NCBI GenBank assembly: GCA_037190485.1
Contig: JBBCJB010000020.1
Location: 248,001 to 312,000 of the forward strand
DNA length: 64,000 bases
Reading direction: 5' to 3'
Source: Parapedobacter sp037190485
Lineage (GTDB): Bacteria > Bacteroidota > Bacteroidia > Sphingobacteriales > Sphingobacteriaceae
Shown: positions 40,930 through 49,352 of the stretch, one piece after another
How positions within the stretch are numbered: the first letter of the stretch is position 1
Layout of the letters: each line of letters opens with the position of its first letter
The notes under the pieces: generated by a model
The model's database searches: none
Told to the model about the DNA's origin: nothing
The model's input: the letters and a program-made list of their open reading frames with translations, nothing else
Program-made: the position numbers and the translations under genes

Positions 40930-41826
40930 TTACTCCCGGAGCGCGGCCGCCAATTCAATGGGCAAGTCCGATTCCAGGATGGAAGCCCCATCGGCTATCA
41001 CTGCATGGTAGGCATGCGCACGTGCCTCCTTCGTTTCGAGTTTGTCATACGTCGGCGCTGCAGAGATCATGCACATCACACCCTCCGCATTTAGCAAACG
41101 GTACATTACGCTGTTTTCGGGTTTGACTTTGGGCCCTATATAAGCGATCATGCGGTTGAATGGAACGCCAGCCGCCCGATACGCTTCGAACGCATCGGGT
41201 GTTTTGATGTGGGCCGAAAAAAACTGGTCGGCGTTCTTGCTCAGGTAAAAATTTGCTTGTTCAGGTGAATGAACGGTAACCATCACGAATGCATAGGCAT
41301 CATGTTTCTGGATAATCGCAGCCGAACGCGCTACGGGAACATCTTTTTGATCCAGGTTCAGTACGGTCTTACCCCTCGCCCATTCAATGGCGGCCTCCAA
41401 CGTGGGGATACGGTAATCGGTCAAATTCCCTTCACGGTCCTTCAAGCGAAGTTGCTGCAATTCGGCCCACGTATGGTCCGACACCTTGCCCGTGCCATTG
41501 GTGGTACGGTCTAATGTGGCGTCGTGCATGAGGATGACCACGCTGTCTTTGGTGAGGCGGGGATCGATCTCAAAAAAGGCCGGTGTATGGTGCAGCACCG
41601 CTTCCATGGCTTCGATGCTGTTTTCGGCTAATCCGGATTCCATGGTGCCGCGGTGACCGCTGACGACCACTTTATCGGCTTCATAAGCAAAAAACCGATG
41701 CAGCTCGGCCGGATCCTTGAAAGCTAGCCGATGAAGAGTCGGCTCCGGTTCCTGCACGCATCCGCTTAGTGCCAAGACCGAAGCAGCTATGCCGGCCAGC
41801 AGTGTTCCTTTCTGTAAGCGCATCAT
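40930..41826 (-). CDS. Glycerophosphodiester phosphodiesterase, predicted lipoprotein
   Basis: A 298-residue exported GDPD: lipoprotein signal ending A-L-S-G-C, then S-G-H-R-G-T, A-E-N-S, F-E-I-D-P-R-L-T-K-D, and M-H-D-A-T-L-D-R-T-T-N-G-T-G, which carry the active-site His and metal ligands. It splits glycerophosphodiesters into glycerol 3-phosphate and an alcohol in the periplasm, although family members are also known that act on other phosphodiesters. Last gene of the operon starting with the MFS permease; it starts 4 bp after the phosphatase stop. A second GDPD gene lies at 61254. Confidence 0.9.
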   Translation of the reverse strand: MMRLQKGTLLAGIAASVLALSGCVQEPEPTLHRLAFKDPAELHRFFAYEADKVVVSGHRGTMESGLAENSIEAMEAVLHHTPAFFEIDPRLTKDSVVILMHDATLDRTTNGTGKVSDHTWAELQQLRLKDREGNLTDYRIPTLEAAIEWARGKTVLNLDQKDVPVARSAAIIQKHDAYAFVMVTVHSPEQANFYLSKNADQFFSAHIKTPDAFEAYRAAGVPFNRMIAYIGPKVKPENSVMYRLLNAEGVMCMISAAPTYDKLETKEARAHAYHAVIADGASILESDLPIELAAALRE

Positions 41827-41830
41827 GATA

Positions 41831-42427
41831 TCAAGTGTTTAGTTTCAATAAGGAAAAAGGTTCATCGCCATCGAAGCGAATCGCCGTGAGCGCTGAATTT
41901 TCCTGGACGATACGCCGATAATTGCGCAAAGGCATCCCCAGCTTATAGGCCAGGTACAGCCGGTTCACGCCATTGTGTGCCACCACCAATAACGTCTGGC
42001 CATCGTGCCGCCTTTGCATGTCATCGAAAAAATCGTCCACCCGCTTCACGACCTGCAATGCGGTATCACCGTTGCCGCCAGCTGCTGCATGTGTTGGATC
42101 GGCATCCCACGCGTTCCACAGTCCGGGGTCTTCGGCCGTGAATTCCGACCTCGTCTTTCCTTCCCAAACGCCAAAATCAAGCTCAATCAACCGATCGTCT
42201 TGCACCACAGGCAGCCTTCCGCCCGAAGCGATCTCTGCCGTTTTGTAAGCGCGTTCCAGCGGTGAGGCATAAACGGCATGGATGGTTGTGCCGCGCAACA
42301 ACTCCGCGACCCGTTCGGCCTGCGCGAGCCCCTTGGCAGTCAATTGGGCATCCGTGCGTCCGCAATACCGGTTGCCATCGGCATTAAGTGTTGTTTCGCC
42401 ATGGCGCAGTAAATACACATTCAACAT
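41831..42427 (-). CDS. Histidine phosphatase family protein
   Basis: A 198-residue phosphatase of the phosphoglycerate mutase-like superfamily. The nucleophile His is H9 in L-L-R-H-G-E-T, with Y-C-G-R-T-D, S-P-L-E-R-A, and the second catalytic His in V-V-A-H-N-G-V. Members remove phosphate from small metabolites such as sugar phosphates or alpha-ribazole phosphate. The gene is two bases after the FGGY kinase stop, so its substrate is probably a sugar or polyol phosphate made in the same pathway. Cytoplasmic. Confidence 0.88.
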   Translation of the reverse strand: MLNVYLLRHGETTLNADGNRYCGRTDAQLTAKGLAQAERVAELLRGTTIHAVYASPLERAYKTAEIASGGRLPVVQDDRLIELDFGVWEGKTRSEFTAEDPGLWNAWDADPTHAAAGGNGDTALQVVKRVDDFFDDMQRRHDGQTLLVVAHNGVNRLYLAYKLGMPLRNYRRIVQENSALTAIRFDGDEPFSLLKLNT

Positions 42428-42429
42428 AC

Positions 42430-43866
42430 TCAGTAATAATTCCTTTCCTTCAGTTCGGTTACGAATCGGGCATAATGTTCGTCATAGGCATCGGCTAGCC
42501 AATCCTCCGGGCGTATCTCCCGTTCAACCGCTGTCATCTGTTTGGCAGCCGAAGCCACCGAATCATACCGGGTCCCAGCCGCCGCGCAGATGGCCGCACC
42601 TACCGCACCGCTTGCTTCCCGGCATTTGTAGATTGGGCGTCGCAGCACATTGGCCCTTATACGGAGCCAGGTGTCGCTATTACTGCCCCCGCCAGCCGTA
42701 TAAACGGCTTCTACCTGCTCACCTGCCAATTGTTCGATCAATTCATAGGCCATCCGTTCGATGAACGCCACACCCTCCATGCGCGCCGCAAAACCTACTG
42801 CCGCCGATAAACCTTCGGGCGCAAAGCCCCGGGCCGCGTTCGCGATGAATGGAAACCGTTCGCCAACCTGCTTCAGCGGCCAAGCCAGCTTCCCTGTAGG
42901 GATACATGCTGACGCTTCCACATCGAGCGCCTGCAGGTCCGTACCGAAATCGGCAGCCACCCAATCTGCGCCCGTATTACTTGCGCCTCCGGGCATCCAA
43001 TAGCCATCGGGATGCCGATGGCTATACACCCGGCCCTCAGCATCATGAACGGCCTGTTCAGTAACACCCTTGATGACCAAGGTTGTACCAATGGTCGTAT
43101 TCCATTCTCCAGGCTTGACGGCACCCGAAGCCAATTGCGAAGCGCACCCATCGGTCATACCGACCACGACCTGCGCATCCGGCATTGCCCAGCGCGCGGC
43201 CAATGCATCCCGCAATTTCCCGATAGGAGTTCCAGAAGGCACCACGTCTTGAAACCACCCGGCTTCCAACGGGAGGTGGTCGATCAGGTAACCCGGCCAA
43301 CGGCATCGCGCCACGTCATAGCCGGATTTAAGGGCGTTGGTGTAATCGGTCACGTCAAACCGCCCGCTCAACATGCCCGTGATGTAGTCTGCGGCGTGAA
43401 CCCATTTCCGGATTGAAGCCACCCGATCAGGATACGACTCAACGAACCACACCATTTTGGAAAGTCCGCTTGATGCATTGAATCCGGTATACCCGCCTGC
43501 CGCGAATCGTTCAGCCAACGATTTGCATCTTCGCCCTTCGTCGGCGGCACGCGGATCGCTGTACATGATCGCGGGATGCAATGGCCTATTGGATACATCG
43601 AGCGGAATCACGGTCCCTGAGGTAGAATCCACACCAATGGCCACCACCCGGTACATTCCATGCGCGAGTACGTCCGATGAGACGAGTTCGTCCATCATTG
43701 CCAGCGTGCCGGCCCACCAGTCGTCAGGCGATTGTTCCTGCCGCATATCAGGCGTGAGGACAAATCGCCGGGCCGCTTCGAACAGTACATCACCCCCAAC
43801 CGTCACCAACGCCACGCGCACACCTTGGGTACCGACATCTATTCCAACAAAACAATCCATCATCAT
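42430..43866 (-). CDS. FGGY family carbohydrate kinase
   Basis: A 478-residue sugar kinase with actin-like fold. The phosphate-binding loop reads G-I-D-V-G-T-Q-G-V-R near residue 8, and the C-terminal domain has the G-G-G-S-N-S adenosine segment. The S-D-P-R-A segment near 109 and G-T-T-L-V-I-K-G resemble FGGY enzymes of the ribulose/xylulose kinase side. It phosphorylates a ketose or polyol with ATP; the exact sugar cannot be told. Three ATG codons occur in a row; the first (43864-43866) overlaps the stop of the preceding kinase (ATGA). Confidence 0.9.
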   Translation of the reverse strand: MMMDCFVGIDVGTQGVRVALVTVGGDVLFEAARRFVLTPDMRQEQSPDDWWAGTLAMMDELVSSDVLAHGMYRVVAIGVDSTSGTVIPLDVSNRPLHPAIMYSDPRAADEGRRCKSLAERFAAGGYTGFNASSGLSKMVWFVESYPDRVASIRKWVHAADYITGMLSGRFDVTDYTNALKSGYDVARCRWPGYLIDHLPLEAGWFQDVVPSGTPIGKLRDALAARWAMPDAQVVVGMTDGCASQLASGAVKPGEWNTTIGTTLVIKGVTEQAVHDAEGRVYSHRHPDGYWMPGGASNTGADWVAADFGTDLQALDVEASACIPTGKLAWPLKQVGERFPFIANAARGFAPEGLSAAVGFAARMEGVAFIERMAYELIEQLAGEQVEAVYTAGGGSNSDTWLRIRANVLRRPIYKCREASGAVGAAICAAAGTRYDSVASAAKQMTAVEREIRPEDWLADAYDEHYARFVTELKERNYY

Positions 43867-45317
43867 TCGGCCATTTGCCTAAACGTATGCCTAGCACGTT
43901 TCCATTCCGCATAAAGTCGCTGGAAAAGCTCACGGTCTGCTGGCACCACCTCGTCATGCAATGCTGGATTTACCCGCTCCATGCCCAAGGCTTCGGCGCA
44001 GATAAAGGCCCCTCCCCACACCGAGGACTGCCGATAGGTATCGCAGGTACGGATACGCTTGTCGGTCAGATTTGCCACAAACTGCCTGAGTTTACGGCTT
44101 TGGACACCGCCACCGCAAGCCCAGATGTAATCGCGACGATGGGCCGAGATACTGTCTAATACCTTGTAATTCTCGTAGATGCTGCAAGCGATGTCCCATA
44201 GGATAGCGAATATGAATCCCCCGCGCGTTAGCTGATGTGATACCGGTGCATTGAAAATGAACCCACCCTTCGTTAACGGTGCATCCTCATCGGCCACCAA
44301 CGAGCCCAACGATGCCACGCATTGCGAATACGATGCCTCATCCAACTCTTGTTCAATCACTTCATAAGGCTCGTTGGGATAAAAGATCTCCTTCAATCGC
44401 TGGTAATTCAGTCCGGTCACCCCCGCGTTGGCCTCAAACATGAAGCCATCAGCATCGATATGGCGTCCCGTCCACGTACGCTGCCCTGCATCGGTTATGT
44501 ATTTATCGACAAGTTTGATGATGGGCGTCGTGGTGCCCGATACAATCACGACGTCATCGGTGTCCGGACGGATGCTGTGAACGGCCAGTTGCGTATCCGC
44601 GCCACCTACCACCACGAGTGCCTCCGGCGAAATCGCCAACTGCTCGGCTACGCGGGCAAGGACGGGGCCCAATACCGTACCCGATGACCGCAATGGCGGG
44701 AGCAACGCTTCGGGCAAACCGAATACCGAGCACAACTCCGTTGACCAATCCTTCGCGCTGACATCATAGAGCAAGGTCTCCGACGCCTGGGAGTGTTCGT
44801 AAACCAGCTTGCCTGAAAACTGGAATTCCACCCAATCGCTGATGCTGGTGAACTTTCGAGCACGATTCCACAGACCGGCCTTCCGTTCGCGCAATCCCAC
44901 CAGTTTCAACGCTGAAAACAATGCCGTAGGGTACCGACCCGTCAACGAGTAAACCCAATCCTTATCGGCAATCATCGATTCCCATTCACGCCCGCGGTTA
45001 TCGTGGTTGGACATGCCAATCAACGGCTGTCCAGCACCATCCAGCACCACGATCCCCTCGCGCTGGCTGGTTGCGGTCACCGCACGTACGCTTACCGCAC
45101 CTGCATCCGCAAGGGCCTGCACGGATAGCCGCACAATCTGTTCCCACAACTGCCCCGGATCGAAATAGATCGAATCGGGGTAATCTGGATCCTTTGCGTA
45201 TTGCACATTTTCCCGGCGTAGCGCCAAATGCTCGTGGGTGGTCGAGACCACGGCCGCCCGTACGTTTCCAGTACCGACGTCAATGATCAAATAAGCGTCT
45301 CTCGTATAATCCATCAT
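43863..45317 (-). CDS. FGGY family kinase, LsrK-like
   Basis: A 484-residue FGGY kinase. It begins with I-I-D-V-G-T-G-N-V-R and contains A-T-S-Q-R-E-G-I-V, I-S-D-W and V-V-V-G-G-A-D-T-Q, features shared with the autoinducer-2 kinase LsrK. The sequence is clearly different from its neighbour at 42430, so two separate sugars or two steps are likely. No other lsr genes are present, so AI-2 processing is not implied. Both ends overlap neighbours by ATGA (dehydrogenase upstream, second kinase downstream), giving strong translational coupling. Confidence 0.88.
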   Translation of the reverse strand: MMDYTRDAYLIIDVGTGNVRAAVVSTTHEHLALRRENVQYAKDPDYPDSIYFDPGQLWEQIVRLSVQALADAGAVSVRAVTATSQREGIVVLDGAGQPLIGMSNHDNRGREWESMIADKDWVYSLTGRYPTALFSALKLVGLRERKAGLWNRARKFTSISDWVEFQFSGKLVYEHSQASETLLYDVSAKDWSTELCSVFGLPEALLPPLRSSGTVLGPVLARVAEQLAISPEALVVVGGADTQLAVHSIRPDTDDVVIVSGTTTPIIKLVDKYITDAGQRTWTGRHIDADGFMFEANAGVTGLNYQRLKEIFYPNEPYEVIEQELDEASYSQCVASLGSLVADEDAPLTKGGFIFNAPVSHQLTRGGFIFAILWDIACSIYENYKVLDSISAHRRDYIWACGGGVQSRKLRQFVANLTDKRIRTCDTYRQSSVWGGAFICAEALGMERVNPALHDEVVPADRELFQRLYAEWKRARHTFRQMAE

Positions 45318-46327
45318 GAAGAAAACGTCGTATTCATTGCCAATATTTCCCGATTCACCAATTGTTTTACCTCTCGACTACCTTCTTTGAAAAAACGAGT
45401 CAGGCATTGATTCAGGATCGTCACGTGGTGATCTTCGACTTCATGGGTGGCACCTGCGATGTGCGGCGTGGCCAGCACCCTTGGGTGATTGATCAGCCGA
45501 TAGTCCGTTTCATCGGGTGGCTCATGGTCAAACACATCGAGTATAGCCCCCCTGATACGCCCCTGCTCAATGCAGGCCAACAACGCCTCTCGATCGACCA
45601 CAACGGCGCGGGCGGTGTTTACAAAAATAGCCTCGGGTTTCATCAGCGATAACAGTGGCTCACCAATCATCGCTTTTGTTTCCGTGGTCACCGGCAGGTG
45701 TATTCCTACCACGTCGCTTGTACGGAACAACTCCTCCAATGGCTGCTTTTGGTACGCCGGATCATCTGTCGTAAAGAACGGGTCGTAGTAACCGATGTCG
45801 CAAGGGAATGCCTTCAGCAGCGCGGCGATGGTCTGTCCAACCGCGCCGAATCCAACCATGCCTACCCGTTTACCGGCCAACTCGTTGCCCTTGAACTGCA
45901 GGTAGGACGTGTGTGCACCCACACCCCATTCTCCACCCGCTAGCCACGCCGCGCTCCGCAAGGTATGGCGCATGAAGGTAATCACGTTGGCAATGAACAG
46001 CTCGGCTACAGCCTGTGCATTCCGGGCCGGTGTATTGAATACCGGGATACCGAAGCGTGTGGCCACGCCAACCGCTACGTTTGAGGGCGTACCCCTGCAC
46101 ACGCCAATGAACCGCAATCGTGGATAGGCCGCAATAACGGCTGCCGTTACCTCATCGTGCTCCGTAATGAGTGCTTCGGCTCCGGTCTGGCTCAACAATC
46201 CAATCAATTCATCCGGCCGGTATCCCCGGCCATGTTCCTTCCAAGGTCGGTAGATCACCTCACCGAAAAGCCGCGCCAACTCTTTCCTACCCGCGTCGTG
46301 ATAAGGCGCTGTAACCAATATCCTCAT
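45314..46327 (-). CDS. D-isomer-specific 2-hydroxyacid dehydrogenase
   Basis: A 337-residue NAD-dependent dehydrogenase. The Rossmann loop is G-F-G-A-V-G-Q near residue 158; the catalytic Arg is in V-N-T-A-R-A near 236, the Glu in H-E-P-P, and the His in T-P-H-I-A-G. It oxidises or reduces a 2-hydroxy acid, possibly its phosphorylated form. It lies 51 bp after the MFS permease gene and overlaps the first FGGY kinase gene. Together they suggest oxidation and phosphorylation of a polyol-derived acid. Cytoplasmic. Confidence 0.9.
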   Translation of the reverse strand: MRILVTAPYHDAGRKELARLFGEVIYRPWKEHGRGYRPDELIGLLSQTGAEALITEHDEVTAAVIAAYPRLRFIGVCRGTPSNVAVGVATRFGIPVFNTPARNAQAVAELFIANVITFMRHTLRSAAWLAGGEWGVGAHTSYLQFKGNELAGKRVGMVGFGAVGQTIAALLKAFPCDIGYYDPFFTTDDPAYQKQPLEELFRTSDVVGIHLPVTTETKAMIGEPLLSLMKPEAIFVNTARAVVVDREALLACIEQGRIRGAILDVFDHEPPDETDYRLINHPRVLATPHIAGATHEVEDHHVTILNQCLTRFFKEGSREVKQLVNREILAMNTTFSS

Positions 46328-46378
46328 ATCATCCGTTAGTGTTTGTTAAATCGTTTCAATTTCGGCTATGCTTCTACC

Positions 46379-47614
46379 TCAGGTCCGCTTCGGTAAGGTG
46401 ATGAACAAGGTGAGCAATGCGCTGATGAAATATAACCCCGCCAATACCCATATTACCCCTTCATCGCCGATGGTTGCAATCAAGCCCCCTACCAACGCGG
46501 GCCCTACGAACACCGGCAAACCAGCGCCCAAGTTCAGAATGGCCATGGCGGCACCCTTGTCCTTGGATACCAAGGAAGGCACCAACGCTGAAAGCGGCAC
46601 ATAACCCGCCAACAACGCCCCCCACAACACGCCGCTTAACATGACGGCCCAAAAATCGCCTCCGAACCATACCGGCGAATAAAAAAACAACAGTGTCGTC
46701 AGCCCGCATCCAACGCCGCCGAACCACATGATGGTATTCCGCCAGCCCAATCGATCGCCCACAAATCCGAAAATCAGGTTGAAAGCAATGTTCGCTGTAA
46801 AAATGGTCCCCCAGATTTGCAGCCATTCTTTCGTGCTGAACCCGTGGGTAGCCATATAAATCGGCAAAAAGACGGGGAATGCGAACTGTGCCGTGGTATT
46901 GATCACCCGTACCACACCGCCAATCAACACCTTGGGTTCTTCCCTGACAATGGTCAAGCCCTTTAGCATTTCGGCAAGTTTCGAGCCGGCGTCCACCGCT
47001 GGGACAAACCGATCTTTGTTCAGTACCAGTGCAAAGAATGCCCCCACCAATACCCAGAATATCGAGCTCCATAACGTGTTGTGATAGCCCATGGCTTCAA
47101 TGGCCCAACTCGAGTAGTATGCACCGAATACGTTCAACCCGCCTGTGAACACGAACCAGAACCATCCCACCGCACGGCCCAATTTGGTTTGGGGTGTTCG
47201 ATACGTAATCCATACCAAAAAAGAGTAGGCAAACAACGGATAAGCGAAACCGCGAATGGCATAGGTAATCAACATCACCGGATAATCCAGCCGCTGCATG
47301 CCCATCCCCACAAAACCCACCGTGCCGATAATATAGAGCAACAAGCCCAGTATCATGGCCTTCCGTGGCCCGTAGCCCTCGGCCAACACGCCCGAAAACC
47401 ACGATGAAATCGCTATGGTTATTCCGTAAACCGTAAACATCAATGCCGATTGCTGCATCGACAGTCCGTGCTCAATCAAGTACGGGCTCAACCATCCCTG
47501 TTCCACCCCATCGCCCATCATGAAAATCAGGATGCCCAGATACCCCCAAGCAAGTGGTTTGGGGAGACCGGATTTCGAAAAGAAATCAGCGTTACCTTGT
47601 ACTGTCGGATTCAT
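46379..47614 (-). CDS. MFS permease, RbtT/DalT/CsbX polyol-transporter family
   Basis: A 411-residue transporter with about 12 membrane helices. It closely resembles the polyol permease family (RbtT for ribitol, DalT for D-arabinitol, CsbX): M-M-G-D-G-V-E-Q-G-W-L-S-P-Y near residue 35, G-Y-G-P-R-K-A between helices 2 and 3, and I-R-G-F-A-Y-P-L-F-A-Y-S-F-L-V-W. It probably imports a sugar alcohol or related polyol by proton symport. First gene of the operon, with a promoter-like element at 47649-47656 and an AT-rich region upstream. Confidence 0.9.
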   Translation of the reverse strand: MNPTVQGNADFFSKSGLPKPLAWGYLGILIFMMGDGVEQGWLSPYLIEHGLSMQQSALMFTVYGITIAISSWFSGVLAEGYGPRKAMILGLLLYIIGTVGFVGMGMQRLDYPVMLITYAIRGFAYPLFAYSFLVWITYRTPQTKLGRAVGWFWFVFTGGLNVFGAYYSSWAIEAMGYHNTLWSSIFWVLVGAFFALVLNKDRFVPAVDAGSKLAEMLKGLTIVREEPKVLIGGVVRVINTTAQFAFPVFLPIYMATHGFSTKEWLQIWGTIFTANIAFNLIFGFVGDRLGWRNTIMWFGGVGCGLTTLLFFYSPVWFGGDFWAVMLSGVLWGALLAGYVPLSALVPSLVSKDKGAAMAILNLGAGLPVFVGPALVGGLIATIGDEGVIWVLAGLYFISALLTLFITLPKRT

Positions 47615-47648
47615 CGTGTTTTTAATTGGTTATTCATCTTTACAAGGC

Positions 47649-47656
47649 CAAATATA
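47649..47656 (-). promoter_or_regulatory. Promoter -7 element of the polyol operon
   Basis: On the minus strand this reads TATATTTG, a match to TAnnTTTG, giving a leader of roughly 28 nt before the permease ATG. It is embedded in an AT-rich stretch of about 80 bp. Confidence 0.5.
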
Positions 47657-47698
47657 ACAAAATTTAATATTATTAAATATAATAAACAAAGTAAACAA

Positions 47699-47712
47699 AC
47701 AAATTTAACAAA
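47699..47712. repeat. 14-mer shared with the DeoR/SusCD intergenic region (copy 1)
   Basis: ACAAATTTAACAAA is found here, upstream of the polyol operon, and again at 60188-60201, upstream of the SGNH/SusCD operon and of the DeoR gene. The flanks are also rich in AAATAAA-type runs. It is a candidate DeoR operator. Confidence 0.45.
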
Positions 47713-47733
47713 TAGACAAAGAAAAATATAAGG

Positions 47734-47880
47734 TTATTCAACAATACCCTTGACTTCCGCATAATAACCGATTGGGGTACGGTCCGTAAATATTCCAACT
47801 TTCACAGCTGCTGTCGGCTCGAAAGCAAGAACGTTGACATTTTTCTTCAGTGTTGCTCTGTTGGCTTTACGTAATTCCAT
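47734..47880 (-). CDS. Short 48-residue frame after the last sulfatase, possibly a remnant
   Basis: ATG at 47878-47880, stop at 47734-47736, overlapping the sulfatase 3' end by 34 bases in another reading frame. The product is short but protein-like (V-N-V-L-A-F-E-P-T, V-G-I-F-T-D-R-T-P, Y-Y-A-E-V-K-G-I-V-E) and codon use looks coding. It may be the tail of a protein whose front was lost by deletion, a small gene, or chance. Confidence 0.3.
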   Translation of the reverse strand: MELRKANRATLKKNVNVLAFEPTAAVKVGIFTDRTPIGYYAEVKGIVE

Positions 47881-49352
47881 TCAGGGATAACTGCGACTTT
47901 TCTTGTTTGGAAATAAGCTTCTGCTTTAACAACCAAGTCGGGATTTGCCGACGCGACATTGTTCATTTCGCCCTCGTCGTCCTTCAGGTAATACAATTCG
48001 ATCGTATTCTTATTGATTTTCTTGATCGCTTTCCAATCGCCGAATCTTACAGCCTGGGCCCTTTTATCACCCTTTTGATGAGATTCCCAATAAAGAAACT
48101 CATGTTGCTGCTGTTTGCTCCCGCTGTCCAGTAATGTGGGCAAAAAAGATATGCCGTCCGTAACGGGATGCTCCCTAGCCTCGGCAACATCAAGAAATGT
48201 CGGCATTAAATCCCAAATTGCGCAGAGGTGATCGGACACGCTGCCTTTTTTAATCGAACCCGGCCAATGGGCAATGAATGGAACCTTTATACCTCCCTCA
48301 TAGATGGTCCCTTTTCTTCCCCGCAATCCGCCACTGCAATCAAAGTAATCCGGGTCGCAACCACCGGCTACCGCCGCTCCATTATCGGCCGTAAAGACAA
48401 CCAGCGTTTGTTCGGCAATTCCGCATTCCTCCAATGCATCCATGAGTTGTCCGACATATTCGTCCAACAGTGAAATCATTGCCGCATAGGTTGCCCTTGG
48501 ATATCTATTTGGCAGGTAACTACCGCCTTTGTAAGGCACATCGTCGAATTTTCCTTTGTATTGCTCTAGGTTGCTTGCCGGCACCTGCAATGCCATATGA
48601 GGCAGCGTAAAAGCCATTTCCAAAAAGAATGGCTGATGGCTGTTTTCTTTGATGAATTTAATGGCTTCGCTTGCGATCGTATCCGGCGCATAGACCGTAC
48701 CGGTGTATTTCGCGTATGAAGCGTCGTCATATGGATCCAGGTGCGTAGGCAGTTCTTGGTGAGGGCTGAAGTAGTCATTTGGCAACGGTTCCCATACGGT
48801 GTTACGCCATAAGTGAGTCGGGTAATAATTATGCGCTTGCTTTTGGTCAAGATACCCATAAAACAGATCTATTCCATGCAGGTGGGGAGCCCCGGTAGAC
48901 CCTGGCCCGCCAAGCCCCCATTTCCCCATCACGGCCGTCGCGTAGCCGGCCTTCTTTAATTCGGAACCCAGTGTACTGATGTTCAGCGGCAATGGCATCT
49001 GTCCGAATTCCAATGAATCCGCAAACCCGCCTAATTCATGATTACCCCGAATCATGCCGTTTCCGGTGTGGAATCCGGTGAGCAAGCTTCCGCGGCTTGG
49101 AGAACACAAATGATTGGTATAAAACCTGGTCAATTTCATGCCGTTACTTGCCAGTTTATCCAGATTGGGTGTTTTTATTTTTTGCTGACCAAAGGCTCCG
49201 ATACTTTGATATCCCATATCGTCGCCCAAGATGAAGATAATGTTTGGTCGCTGCTGCGCATAGCCAACAACGATGGCCGCGAATGCCAGCAGTCCAGCCA
49301 TTACATACTTCCTGACACCTGAAACTTGTCTCATCACATCACTCCTTTTCAT
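47847..49352 (-). CDS. Sulfatase (formylglycine type), arylsulfatase-like
   Basis: A 501-residue exported sulfatase with signal peptide ending near V-G-Y-A-Q. The metal site starts at G-D-D-M-G (residues 43-47), and the formylglycine motif C-S-P-S-R has C83 as the residue to be oxidised. K and H residues of the S1 family follow (M-G-K-W-G, F-T-A-D-N-G-A). It removes sulfate esters in the periplasm or at the surface. The ATG overlaps the stop of the preceding sulfatase (ATGA). No maturase gene is in the window. Confidence 0.92.
   Translation of the reverse strand: MKRSDVMRQVSGVRKYVMAGLLAFAAIVVGYAQQRPNIIFILGDDMGYQSIGAFGQQKIKTPNLDKLASNGMKLTRFYTNHLCSPSRGSLLTGFHTGNGMIRGNHELGGFADSLEFGQMPLPLNISTLGSELKKAGYATAVMGKWGLGGPGSTGAPHLHGIDLFYGYLDQKQAHNYYPTHLWRNTVWEPLPNDYFSPHQELPTHLDPYDDASYAKYTGTVYAPDTIASEAIKFIKENSHQPFFLEMAFTLPHMALQVPASNLEQYKGKFDDVPYKGGSYLPNRYPRATYAAMISLLDEYVGQLMDALEECGIAEQTLVVFTADNGAAVAGGCDPDYFDCSGGLRGRKGTIYEGGIKVPFIAHWPGSIKKGSVSDHLCAIWDLMPTFLDVAEAREHPVTDGISFLPTLLDSGSKQQQHEFLYWESHQKGDKRAQAVRFGDWKAIKKINKNTIELYYLKDDEGEMNNVASANPDLVVKAEAYFQTRKVAVIPEWNYVKPTEQH

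Noticed and set aside
43863..45317. Autoinducer-2 uptake (lsr) system from the LsrK-like kinase
   Set aside because: No LsrR, LsrACDB, LsrF or LsrG homologues in the region; kinase similarity alone does not support it.
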